From Shewanella woodyi ATCC 51908 (GTDB lineage: Bacteria > Pseudomonadota > Gammaproteobacteria > Enterobacterales > Shewanellaceae), in NCBI RefSeq assembly GCF_000019525.1, contig NC_010506.1, positions 5,828,001 to 5,892,000 of the forward strand: DNA of 64,000 nucleotides, given 5' to 3'. This document shows, piece by piece, positions 17,135 through 25,033 of the stretch (position 1 is its first letter; every line of letters begins with the position of its first letter). The notes beneath the pieces are model-generated. The model was not told where the DNA came from and made no database searches. It was given only the letters and a program-made list of their open reading frames with translations. The translations under genes and the position numbers were made by a program.

Positions 17135-17254
17135 TTAATGTGCAATTAAAACAACCATCACACCGATACAGATTGGGCCACCAACTACTTGTAGTTGAGA
17201 AGTTCCAGCGACACCAAGTTGTGACTTAAGCTCTACAGTATTTTCAATTTTCAT
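17135..17254 (-). CDS. Array peptide 1 (39 residues, promoter-proximal)
   Basis: Promoter-proximal copy. Begins MKIENTVELKSQ, has Leu13 where the others have Phe, and ends GGPICIGVMVVLIAH. Ribosome site AAGGAT. It lies 101 bp from the LytTR-type operator at 17355-17384. A -10-like TATTAT at 17318-17323 would give a leader of roughly 55-60 bases. I do not recognise the peptide family. It could be a bacteriocin/RiPP precursor or a pheromone. Confidence 0.88.
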   Translation of the reverse strand: MKIENTVELKSQLGVAGTSQLQVVGGPICIGVMVVLIAH

Positions 17255-17317
17255 TTTTATATCCTTAAAGTAATAGTTATTTGACTTTCATTTAAACTAA
17301 GCTTTCGCTTGAGTTAG

Positions 17318-17384
17318 ATAATATTAATTAACTAAACTTATTTTCTTAAAACATGACAAACGGTAAATAAAAGTGATAAGCGGT
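17318..17384 (-). promoter_or_regulatory. Promoter and LytTR-type operator of the peptide array
   Basis: On the minus strand the half-sites ACCGCTTATC (17384-17375) and ACCGTTTGTC (17364-17355) start 20 bp apart. ACCGTTTGT fits the LytTR half-site pattern. A -10-like TATTAT (17323-17318) lies 32 bp downstream and no good -35 is visible, as expected for an activator-dependent promoter. The rest of the 17255-17582 gap contains the divergent mtnC promoter region, and no other structure was recognised. Confidence 0.75.
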
Positions 17385-17582
17385 AAAATACCTTTTAATG
17401 GACCTTATTAACTGCAATAGCAGTAGAGGCTACATAAAATTGAATAAAAGCAGTCTCAAAAGCTTAAATACATACTAGCCAGAAGACATAATTCACTAGC
17501 AATAGTCGTCGTTTCGGCTTAGGATCTGAGCAGTGCCAATATGAGCACTTAACAGAATCAGATTGTGGAGTAAGCAGACATC

Positions 17583-18260
17583 ATGGGTATCAGAGCCATA
17601 GTTGTAGATACAGCAGGTACGACAACCGATCTTAACTTTATTAAAGACACGCTTTTTACGTATTCAGCTAAAGCCTTACCCGACTTTCTAAAAGAAAATG
17701 AAACCAATGTCTTAGTCGATAACTGCATCTGTGATGTTAGAGATATTGCCCTTGAGCCAGATGCTTCACTTGAACGTGTGGTTGAGATCCTACAACAATG
17801 GGTTGAAGAGGATCGTAAGGCAACTCCTTTGAAAACACTTCAAGGTCTGATCTGGAAACAAGGTTATGCCCGAGGCGAGTTTACTGGCCATATCTTCCCT
17901 GACTTTATCGATACGATTGAGTCCATAAAGCAGCAAAACATCCGAATCTACAGTTTCTCTTCTGGTTCAGCAGAAGCTCAAAAGTTACTCTTTAGCCACA
18001 GCGATGGCGGTGATTTAACGCCACACTTTGATGGCCACTTTGACACCCGCACTGGTAATAAACTGTTTAAGCAAGCTTACTGCAATATAATTAATACCAT
18101 CAGCTTAGCCCCTAAGCAGGTACTCTTTATCTCAGATGTGATTGAAGAGCTAAAAGCGGCAGAAGAAGCTGGAATGCGCACTCTGCAGATGGTTCGCTCA
18201 GCAGATCAACGCACCGGCAACTTTAAGCAGATCGCAAGCTTTAAAGAGCTTACATTTTAA
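17583..18260 (+). CDS. mtnC: Enolase-phosphatase E1 (acireductone synthase) MtnC
   Basis: Methionine salvage: enolises and dephosphorylates 2,3-diketo-5-methylthiopentyl-1-phosphate. 225 residues, usual length. HAD-fold motifs: nucleophile D9 in [10 protein letters not shown], motif II Ser in [11 protein letters not shown], and motif [30 protein letters not shown] is a typical MtnC cap segment. The residue two after the nucleophile is Ala (DxAGT), not the Glu of most MtnC proteins (DxEGT). The same DxAGT form is known in phosphonatase-type HAD enzymes. It is divergent from the peptide array and followed by a terminator. Confidence 0.85.
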   Translation: MGIRAIVVDTAGTTTDLNFIKDTLFTYSAKALPDFLKENETNVLVDNCICDVRDIALEPDASLERVVEILQQWVEEDRKATPLKTLQGLIWKQGYARGEFTGHIFPDFIDTIESIKQQNIRIYSFSSGSAEAQKLLFSHSDGGDLTPHFDGHFDTRTGNKLFKQAYCNIINTISLAPKQVLFISDVIEELKAAEEAGMRTLQMVRSADQRTGNFKQIASFKELTF

Positions 18261-18290
18261 GAGTGGAATGAATAAAGATTGAATTTATAT

Positions 18291-18319
18291 AAGGCACTCA
18301 ACATTGAGTGCCTTTTTTT
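18291..18319. terminator. Bidirectional terminator
   Basis: AAGGCACTCA (18291-18300) pairs with TGAGTGCCTT (18305-18314) around a 4-base loop, followed by a T-run on the plus strand. It ends mtnC and also serves the convergent gene at 18324. Confidence 0.85.
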
Positions 18320-18323
18320 ATGG

Positions 18324-19088
18324 TTAATTTTTAGGGGAAGAAACACGATAGCGACTTTTTAGCCTTTCCCAATTTTCAGCCTGACGAAAATACTCCTCTT
18401 CACAATAGCTATCTCTTTGAATATAAATCTGATCTCTAGGGATAAGATCAACGTAGCGTTCAGGATCACTACCATATATTAGGCATAGAGTACTAAAATA
18501 GCGCTGGGCATCTAAGCTATGCTCCCCCCAGAAATGGTCATCTACAAACTCCTGAACCTCCTCATCTTCCAGCGAAAACAGATCCGCTGCGCTTAGCGCT
18601 ATGTCTGTGCCATTTTCAAAAGTATGGAGTAGCAACAGGGTCGCCAATGTATCAACAGCATCCTCTTCACGGCCCAAAACGATGACTTGATTAGCGAAAA
18701 TAAAAGCATGGCCATATTCATGCCCTAAAGTGTGCAGTAGTGCATCTTGTGTTGCCTCATAGGGCATGACACCTGTTTCTTGGTAATTGTCTTTCTCAAA
18801 GCGCTTCAATACTTCTGTCACAAACTCATAGGGGATCTCTATTCTCATCGACTCAGGATCAAACAATGGCCCATCCTTAGCGCCATAACGGATCTCAAGA
18901 TTTGAATTAATAGGGAGCTCACCGACTAACTGTAGTATCTGAGCTTCAACCGATTTAATCACCTCTCGTGCTTGCTTATCAGCACTATTTTTAACGGGTA
19001 AATAGATTTGTGTTGTCTTAGCTGAAGCCTGAGAGGAAAGCGAGATAACCACACAAAGCACTGATATAATTATAAAAATATTTTTCAT
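18324..19088 (-). CDS. DUF4344-like periplasmic metallopeptidase
   Basis: 254 residues with a Sec signal (about residues 1-23, ending QASA). Residues near 125 carry a zinc-protease HExxH (LGHEYGHAFIFANQ), followed about 20 residues later by REEDAVDTLATLLLL, where an acidic third ligand is expected. This layout fits DUF4344 putative metallopeptidases. The substrate is unknown. Several C-terminal Cys (CLIYGSD, SYCEEEYF) could form a disulfide. It is alone on its strand between mtnC and the thioesterase gene. Confidence 0.75.
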   Translation of the reverse strand: MKNIFIIISVLCVVISLSSQASAKTTQIYLPVKNSADKQAREVIKSVEAQILQLVGELPINSNLEIRYGAKDGPLFDPESMRIEIPYEFVTEVLKRFEKDNYQETGVMPYEATQDALLHTLGHEYGHAFIFANQVIVLGREEDAVDTLATLLLLHTFENGTDIALSAADLFSLEDEEVQEFVDDHFWGEHSLDAQRYFSTLCLIYGSDPERYVDLIPRDQIYIQRDSYCEEEYFRQAENWERLKSRYRVSSPKN

Positions 19089-19197
19089 TTTTCCAGCCTA
19101 AGTAACTAACTTGTTGACACTATGCCATGCTGTTATGCTAAGCCTCAAGTCAAACGCATGTTTGAATACCTATCGAGAACAGTGACGAGGCAAGAAG

Positions 19198-19629
19198 ATG
19201 GATGACTTTATCAAGCAATACCCAATCTATACTGAGATACCCGTAGCTTGGGGAGAGATGGACGCCCTTCAACACGTCAATAATGTTGTCTATTTCAGAT
19301 ATTTTGAATCAGCCCGTATCGATTTTTTCAATCAGATAAATCTCTTCAGTGAACTGCAAACCGCCAATATAGGCCCAGTATTAGCCGATAACCATGCACG
19401 CTATAAGCGCCCAGTAACCTATCCAGACACTCTACTTGTTGGGGTAACGATAAGCGACGTACAGTCAGATCGTTTTATGATGCACTACACAGCATTTAGT
19501 CAGGCTCAGCAAGCAGTAACAACCTTAGGCAGCTCTCTAGTCGTCATGTTTGACTTCAAAACAGGCAAAAAATCTAAGCTAACGGGTAAACTACTAGACT
19601 CACTAAAAAGCCATGAAAAACAGGTTTAG
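19198..19629 (+). CDS. Hotdog-fold acyl-CoA thioesterase (YbgC/4HBT type)
   Basis: 143 residues. The 4-hydroxybenzoyl-CoA thioesterase pattern is clear: VAWGEMDALQHVNNVVYFRYFESARIDFF, with the catalytic acidic residue in WGEMD followed by HVNN. It probably hydrolyses short- or medium-chain acyl-CoA. It begins with ATG at 19198 and is followed within 40 bp by a small GNAT gene. A second, divergent thioesterase of the same fold is at 19922-20338. Confidence 0.85.
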   Translation: MDDFIKQYPIYTEIPVAWGEMDALQHVNNVVYFRYFESARIDFFNQINLFSELQTANIGPVLADNHARYKRPVTYPDTLLVGVTISDVQSDRFMMHYTAFSQAQQAVTTLGSSLVVMFDFKTGKKSKLTGKLLDSLKSHEKQV

Positions 19630-19663
19630 TGCCAATCAATACAAGCATTAGTGGAGAGTTATA

Positions 19664-19909
19664 ATGACCGACATAAAGGTATTACATCAGCAAGATAAAG
19701 AGCAATTTGTTATTAATATCAATGAGCAACAGGCGCTATTAACATATAACCTTTATGATGACCGAGTCGTTTTTACCCACACATTTGTGCCCGATAGCTT
19801 ACGTGGTCAAGGCTTGGCAGAGAAGTTAGTAAGAAGTGGTCTATCTTGGGCTAATTCAGCTAACCTCAACATTGAAGCCAGCTGCTGGTATGTACAGAAG
19901 TTTCTATGA
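19664..19909 (+). CDS. Small GNAT-fold N-acetyltransferase (YidJ/PF14542 type)
   Basis: 81 residues, normal for this minimal GNAT family. The acetyl-CoA loop is seen in FVPDSLRGQGLAEKLVRSGLSWA, and the protein ends with the family's conserved SCWYVQKFL. GGAG ribosome site. The substrate is unknown. It is probably co-transcribed with the preceding thioesterase. Confidence 0.8.
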   Translation: MTDIKVLHQQDKEQFVININEQQALLTYNLYDDRVVFTHTFVPDSLRGQGLAEKLVRSGLSWANSANLNIEASCWYVQKFL

Positions 19910-19921
19910 TTCTATTTACAG

Positions 19922-20338
19922 TTAAACCCCAGTCAGTTGAGAGAGCTGGGATTTAACGTCGGCAAAGATAGGCTGACTCTTATCGATGGCGTAATCGTAG
20001 TGTACCAGTGTGGTTTTAGCTTCAGCCGTCATCTTTCCCTCTTGCCAGCTTTGCTGCGTCACCTCAAAACTTGAGTTCCCCACACGACTGATCCAGGTCT
20101 TAACCGATACCAACTTACCGTAATTAGTAGGAGAGGTATAAGCGATGGTAAAACCTGCAACGATCAAGTTCCATTTAGTCAGATCTAAACTGGGATTAAA
20201 GATCTCAAATACTGGTTCACGCGCCGCCTCAAACCATACCGGGATAACAGTATTATTGATATGACCTAAGCCATCGGTTTCATTAAATCTGGGCTGAATA
20301 TCTAAGCTGAAGAAGGTCTCTGACACGGTAATAACCAT
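19922..20338 (-). CDS. Hotdog-fold acyl-CoA thioesterase
   Basis: 138 residues. FNETDGLGHINNTVIPVWFEAAR matches the 4HBT catalytic segment (acidic residue, then HINN). The rest aligns with the fold (VAGFTIAYTSPTNYGKLV, FEVTQQSWQEGK). It converges on the GNAT gene. The substrate is not predictable. Confidence 0.82.
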   Translation of the reverse strand: MVITVSETFFSLDIQPRFNETDGLGHINNTVIPVWFEAAREPVFEIFNPSLDLTKWNLIVAGFTIAYTSPTNYGKLVSVKTWISRVGNSSFEVTQQSWQEGKMTAEAKTTLVHYDYAIDKSQPIFADVKSQLSQLTGV

Positions 20339-20446
20339 CCTATTTTATTGAGTATTATTTTTATCCCAAAGACGTTAACTGAGTTTTTAAACAGAAGCAA
20401 TAATAGGACAAAAACCTAGTCGCAAAATACCATCCACTAGAATCAA

Positions 20447-20470
20447 AAAAGGATGCCTAAGCATCCTTTC
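20447..20470 (-). terminator. Terminator of the acyl-CoA synthetase gene
   Basis: AAAGGATGC (20448-20456) pairs with GCATCCTTT (20461-20469) around a 4-base loop. On the minus strand a T-run follows. Confidence 0.85.
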
Positions 20471-20490
20471 TGTTGTTTTATATGGGAGAC

Positions 20491-22287
20491 TTATCTCGCA
20501 TACATCTTATCGATCTCGCACGCGTACTTATTATAGATGACCTTACGGCGTAGCTTCATCGTGGGTGTGATAAGTCCCGCTTCCATCGAAAAAGCCTCAG
20601 GTAAGAGTGTAAACTTTTTAATCTTCTCAAAACCAGCTAACTCACTCTGTAGTGTCTTTAAACGCTGCTCAAAGTGCTCAATCACACGATTGTTACGTAG
20701 CAGCTCTATCGGGGACTCATAATGAATCCCCTTCTCTTTAGCCCACACTTCCAAAGTTTCAAATGCAGGAACAATCAAAGCTGAAACATAATTCTTCGCA
20801 TCGGCGACAATGGCAACCTGCTCGATGAAGGGGCAACAACCAACCTTCCCTTCGACACGTTGAGGCGCAATATACTTACCATTGGAGGTCTTCATCAGCT
20901 CCTTAATACGGTCGGTGATAAACAGATTTCCCTGTTCATCGATACGACCCGCATCACCAGTTTTCAACCAGCCATTCTCGAAGGTCTCTGCGGTCTCTTG
21001 CGGACGGTTATAGTAACCGCGCATCACAGTATCACCACGGACTAATATCTCGTTATCTTTGCCTAGTTTTATCTCAACCTCAGGGATCACCTTACCGTTA
21101 GAGCCAGGTACACGATTACTTAAGGTATTACAGGTTGCCGTCGCTGTGGTCTCCGTCATTCCATAACCACAAAGCACCGGAACATCAATACTCTGGAAAA
21201 ATGCACTCACATTAGGATCTAGTGCAGCACCACCAACAGGCATGAATTTAAGTCGACCACCTAATACTTGCTTTAACTTACTGAAAACCAGTTTGTTCGC
21301 CAATCTCCACTGTAAGCTTAAGCCTAAAGATGCTTTATGCCGCCCTTGACCTACTTCTGACTGCTTATGGCCAACAGACATAGCCCAAGTAAACATCTTC
21401 TGTCTAAGCTCAGGGGCTTTAATCACTTTATCCTGAACTGCGCTATATACCTTCTCAAGGAACCTAGGCACAACACATAAGGTGTGAGGACGTACTTGCA
21501 CAATGGCCTCTTTTACTGCCATAGGATCTTTAAGATAAACATTATGCCCTCCACGACAGAGCACGTAGAAGCTCCAGCCACGCTCAAATACATGACTCAA
21601 TGGCAAAAATGCCAGTGAAACATCACCCGGAGTAAAAGGTAAAAAGTTATCATGCTGACGCACCATAGAAGCAATGTTACGGTAATCCAACATCACGCCT
21701 TTAGGGTCACCCGTAGTGCCAGAGGTATAGATTAAGGTCAGCAGATCATCAAGATTGGCATCTTCTAAGCGTTGATTCAGTTCAACTAACACATCTGAAG
21801 AGTATGCATTTTCAATAAGATCATCAAAATAGTAATGACCTGGCTTATCTTGAAGTGAAATATTTTTATCAAGTACAATGATATGAACTAGGCTGTCACA
21901 CTGCTCAGCAAGCTCACAAGCCATCTGATAGTGAGCTTCATCACCAGCAAAAATTAACTTAGCTTTTGCATCATCAACAATATATTTAGCTTGTTCAAAG
22001 GTGCTCGTCGGGTAGATAGGTACCACGATCACCCTTGCCTTAAGAGTGGCCACATCCGCACAGGTCCACTGGGGACAGTTTTGTGACAGGATAACAGCTC
22101 GGTCTTGTACTTCTAGGCCTAGATTGATCATCGCCTGAGCAATTTGAGAGCTGATGCTATCAAAATCATGCCAGCTAACCTGATGCCATGGGGCCGCCAT
22201 TTCGAATCCTTCGAGCGCGATAGCATCACCCATTTCATGGCTTTGCTGTTTAATTAAACGTGTTACGTGGTATTGCTCGAGAGACAT
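20491..22287 (-). CDS. Long-chain acyl-CoA synthetase (AMP-forming)
   Basis: 598 residues. ANL-superfamily adenylation enzyme that activates fatty acids as acyl-CoA. The P-loop motif LIYTSGTTGDPKGVML is near residue 185, GYGMTETTATATCN near 360, the LKTGDAGRIDEQG hinge near 435, and ITDRIKELMKTSNGKYIAP contains the C-terminal catalytic region. It resembles FadD15/AMP-ligases of the large acyl-CoA synthetase group. Single gene with its own terminator. Confidence 0.9.
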   Translation of the reverse strand: MSLEQYHVTRLIKQQSHEMGDAIALEGFEMAAPWHQVSWHDFDSISSQIAQAMINLGLEVQDRAVILSQNCPQWTCADVATLKARVIVVPIYPTSTFEQAKYIVDDAKAKLIFAGDEAHYQMACELAEQCDSLVHIIVLDKNISLQDKPGHYYFDDLIENAYSSDVLVELNQRLEDANLDDLLTLIYTSGTTGDPKGVMLDYRNIASMVRQHDNFLPFTPGDVSLAFLPLSHVFERGWSFYVLCRGGHNVYLKDPMAVKEAIVQVRPHTLCVVPRFLEKVYSAVQDKVIKAPELRQKMFTWAMSVGHKQSEVGQGRHKASLGLSLQWRLANKLVFSKLKQVLGGRLKFMPVGGAALDPNVSAFFQSIDVPVLCGYGMTETTATATCNTLSNRVPGSNGKVIPEVEIKLGKDNEILVRGDTVMRGYYNRPQETAETFENGWLKTGDAGRIDEQGNLFITDRIKELMKTSNGKYIAPQRVEGKVGCCPFIEQVAIVADAKNYVSALIVPAFETLEVWAKEKGIHYESPIELLRNNRVIEHFEQRLKTLQSELAGFEKIKKFTLLPEAFSMEAGLITPTMKLRRKVIYNKYACEIDKMYAR

Positions 22288-22414
22288 ATTTTGGGACCTT
22301 TTAAGCGTACAGGTGTACCTCTTTTTTCGCTATTTTACTTGAGTGTGCAGGAAAAAATAAGAGTATTTGCTCAAATAGTGTTAAACCGATCACAGATACT
22401 CTCAATTCAGCCTG

Positions 22415-23701
22415 TTAGAAAAAGTCACCATCCCAAAGCTTTTTACTTCCCCACCATAGAGTTACAAAAGAAAAAACCATAAGAATGATATCAATACTTA
22501 ACCAAAGCCAAATTTCACCACCATCGCTAATTTGACCTAAAGAGGTCGATATCCACACAGATTGGCAGATAATAATCAACATCAATAACGAAAGCTGCAA
22601 CGCATTTTTACACCCGCTACCAACACCTAAAATAAGGCCGCAGCCAAAAAGTGTACTTAATACGAGGTGAAACCAAACACCTATAGTAATCAATGGCTCA
22701 AATAGGCTTATCACAGCTGCCACTAACCCCATCATAGAGACCAATAAAATTAGCAGCTTAACCTGGCCAAGATTAAAGGCATCTCTCATCCCCTGTTTAC
22801 CGTCAAATCCCGGCAACATGTAAAGCGACTCCACTGCACGCCAGCGATGAATGCGACTCCAATGCACCATACTACAGGCTACACAAGCAAACTGGGTATA
22901 GAGAAACAGAGCGGGAATATCTCCTCCAATCGCGCTAGATAAGCCCGCAACGACCAAAGTCACAACAGGCATAGCGAGCAGCAATATAGTCAATAAAGGC
23001 CCCATAAAGAAGTTGACTGGATGTAACCAAAGCTCAAACTTAACTAATTGGGGATTTGATTTAAGCCCTGGCAGCCAAACTCCTCCCATCTCTTGTGCAT
23101 TGAGATAGACAGATCTGGCATCTGGGTGCCAAGGGTTTCCATTCGCTTTTTGCCATAACAACCAAGCCAGTACGCCATTAGCCACAAATAGGGGAATATT
23201 GATCTCAGTAGGTATTTGGCTGGCTAAAGATGAGAGTGACATCAGAAAAAGATAGAGCAGAACAGACCAATAGTAGGTTTGCACTTTAATCAAACAAAGG
23301 TAGATAAAAATTAACCCTGCTGCGGTAGCCAACTGAAGTTGCGTAAAACTACCATCAGCTCCTGAAACCAGCGATATCAGAGCGCAGATAAGAAAAGAGA
23401 CAAGAAGAAGAGTGGCTGCCTGAAACAGAAGGTTACCTCGGTACCGAGGAATAAGTATCGACCACTCTGTCGCGGCTAATCTGTTTAACTGCCAAGCGAC
23501 TGAAATAGAGACAGAAACTTGAAACATACTGAGCATTAACGGGATGACATCAAACTTTTCAAACCAAAAGATAGGCAATAGCAGGAGCAACCCGAGCAGC
23601 GCTACCCCAAAAAAACTGGCACAGACTACATCAAACAGCCAGAGCCTCACCGCTCCATCGAAGCGATTAATCGTCAACTTTATCACCGAAGACCTGCTCA
23701 T
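22415..23701 (-). CDS. ABC-type membrane protein, partner of the adjacent ATPase
   Basis: 428 residues with about ten hydrophobic segments and little soluble sequence. It overlaps the ATPase gene by 4 bp and is the third gene of a YtrA-type regulator-ATPase-permease operon. No signature identifies the cargo. By analogy with ytr-type operons it may respond to cell-envelope stress; that is inference. Confidence 0.7.
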   Translation of the reverse strand: MSRSSVIKLTINRFDGAVRLWLFDVVCASFFGVALLGLLLLLPIFWFEKFDVIPLMLSMFQVSVSISVAWQLNRLAATEWSILIPRYRGNLLFQAATLLLVSFLICALISLVSGADGSFTQLQLATAAGLIFIYLCLIKVQTYYWSVLLYLFLMSLSSLASQIPTEINIPLFVANGVLAWLLWQKANGNPWHPDARSVYLNAQEMGGVWLPGLKSNPQLVKFELWLHPVNFFMGPLLTILLLAMPVVTLVVAGLSSAIGGDIPALFLYTQFACVACSMVHWSRIHRWRAVESLYMLPGFDGKQGMRDAFNLGQVKLLILLVSMMGLVAAVISLFEPLITIGVWFHLVLSTLFGCGLILGVGSGCKNALQLSLLMLIIICQSVWISTSLGQISDGGEIWLWLSIDIILMVFSFVTLWWGSKKLWDGDFF

Positions 23702-24543
23702 TGGTGAAGCGCCATAAAGAGTTGCTCAAGATTCATCGACTCTGACTTAATATCTGGATACTGAGCAGCGCAAAAATTGTCCACCAGCACTTTATTACCC
23801 AGTCTATTCAGAACCCGTATATCTGCTTCTAATACCTCACCATCAGCTAAAGTAAGTAACTTCACCTCCTCTCTTACGCTATCCATCTCCTTAAAGAGAA
23901 CCAACTCCCCCTCTCGCATTAACGCTAAGTGGCTGGCAACACGTTCGAGATCTGAGGTGATATGGGATGAAAACAGCACTGCTGAACCTGATTCTATCGC
24001 TAACTCAAACAGATCAGACATAAATGCTCGACGTGCAATGGGATCTAAACTCGCCACTGGCTCATCTAGAATAAGTAACTTGGGGCGATATGCCATCGCC
24101 ATGATCAGCGCTAAAGATTGACGTTGTCCCACAGAGAGTCGCTGAACTTGCTGCTTAGTATCTAAGTCAAAACGCTGCAACCACTCCCGCTCTAACTCTT
24201 TATCCCACTCAGGGTAAAAACTTCTATGCAGTTCTAATGCTCTGGAAATGGAGAAGCCTTCATAACCGAAGGGCTGCTGTGGCACATAGCCAATTTGAGT
24301 CTTTGCCTCTGAGCTCAGTTGTTGAACAGGCTCACCTAAAGTGGTTATTTTGCCGCTGCTCGGCTCAATAATCCCCAAAGCACAGCGCATTAATGTCGAT
24401 TTACCTGCACCATTTTGACCAAGTAGCCCTACGACCATACCTGGGTACAACTGGATACTCAGCTTACTAATCGCTGTTTTATCGACAAATTGTTTAGTTA
24501 CATCACAAAGTTCGAGGAGCGGTTCTAGCTTGATATCCATCAA
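23698..24543 (-). CDS. ABC transporter ATPase (YtrB-like)
   Basis: 281 residues. Walker A GLLGQNGAGKSTLM near residue 38, signature LSVGQRQSLALIMAM, Walker B LLILDEPVASLDP and H-loop FSSHITSDLERVA are intact. A C-terminal extension of about 60 residues follows. It lies between the GntR regulator gene (23 bp away) and the membrane-protein gene. Confidence 0.88.
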   Translation of the reverse strand: MMDIKLEPLLELCDVTKQFVDKTAISKLSIQLYPGMVVGLLGQNGAGKSTLMRCALGIIEPSSGKITTLGEPVQQLSSEAKTQIGYVPQQPFGYEGFSISRALELHRSFYPEWDKELEREWLQRFDLDTKQQVQRLSVGQRQSLALIMAMAYRPKLLILDEPVASLDPIARRAFMSDLFELAIESGSAVLFSSHITSDLERVASHLALMREGELVLFKEMDSVREEVKLLTLADGEVLEADIRVLNRLGNKVLVDNFCAAQYPDIKSESMNLEQLFMALHQ

Positions 24544-24566
24544 TTTAATCCTTTTTCTTTTCTGCT

Positions 24567-24944
24567 TTAACGACTTTTCCAGCAGCTCTCTATCAAGCTA
24601 GTTAACTCATCAGGCGTAATGCCTAACTGCTTAGCCTGAGACACTAAAGCGGTAACCTGAGGCTTTACTAACTCAAGACTAGAACTGTTCTCGTCAACTT
24701 CTCGAGTGGCAACTCGAGTCGCCTGTCCCCGTCTTCGCTCTAACCATCCCTGCTCAACCAGTTGCTGTATCGCTCTGGACACAGTCATAGGGTTAACAGA
24801 AAGATGCTCAGCCATCTGCCTTACCGAAGGCAACACTTGCTCAGCTTGCAGTTGGCCACCCACAATCAAACGCACAATCTGCTCGCTCAATTGTCGATAT
24901 ATGGGTTCACCACTACTGGGGTTGACATTTATTTGTTCTAACAT
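24567..24944 (-). CDS. GntR-family regulator, YtrA type
   Basis: 125 residues: a GntR winged helix (IYRQLSEQIVRLIVGGQL, LPSVRQMAEHLSVNPMTVSRAIQQLVEQGWLERRRGQATRV) and only a short C-terminal helical extension, as in the YtrA subfamily. It leads the ATPase/membrane-protein operon and is divergent from the hydrolase/ABC operon. The inverted repeat at 24955-24990 lies between the two, so it probably represses both. Confidence 0.87.
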   Translation of the reverse strand: MLEQINVNPSSGEPIYRQLSEQIVRLIVGGQLQAEQVLPSVRQMAEHLSVNPMTVSRAIQQLVEQGWLERRRGQATRVATREVDENSSSLELVKPQVTALVSQAKQLGITPDELTSLIESCWKSR

Positions 24945-24954
24945 TAGCCTTTAG

Positions 24955-24990
24955 ATACTGTATTAATACATTGATACACCGATACAGTAT
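24955..24990. promoter_or_regulatory. GntR/YtrA operator in the divergent promoter region
   Basis: ATACTGTAT (24955-24963) and ATACAGTAT (24982-24990) form an inverted repeat. ATTGATAC and ACCGATAC lie inside. It sits just upstream of the regulator's start codon and about 45 bp before the hydrolase gene. Confidence 0.6.
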
Positions 24991-25033
24991 TAATTTAGCA
25001 TACATTGAATAAATTTCAACTAAGGATATCGGC

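Larger units (their letters stand above)
16425..17254 (-). repeat. Six-unit tandem gene array, 142-bp period
   Basis: Start codons lie at 17254, 17112, 16970, 16828, 16686 and 16544, each exactly 142 bp apart. Each unit is a 120-bp gene (39 codons plus stop) and a 22-bp spacer carrying the ribosome site. Differences between units fall mostly at third codon positions. Amino-acid changes are few: T/V7, F/L13, V/I32 and the last residues of copy 6. Copies 2-4 share AAGGAG spacers, copies 5-6 share AAGGAC spacers and copy 1 has AAGGAT, suggesting stepwise duplication. No seventh degenerate unit was seen at either edge. Confidence 0.95.

Noticed and set aside
16425..17254. CRISPR-like or satellite repeat
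   Set aside because: The 142-bp units contain a conserved gene with a ribosome site and mostly synonymous differences. There are no unique spacers between short repeats and no cas genes.
17135..17254. Classical double-glycine bacteriocin leader
   Set aside because: There is a Gly-Gly at residues 25-26 with Val at -4, but Gln rather than a hydrophobic residue at -7. No C39 peptidase or peptidase-containing ABC protein is in the window. Kept only as one possibility.
17385..17582. Riboswitch upstream of mtnC
   Set aside because: Methionine-salvage genes in other phyla can carry SAM riboswitches, but I saw no SAM-I/II/IV type core or expected stems here.
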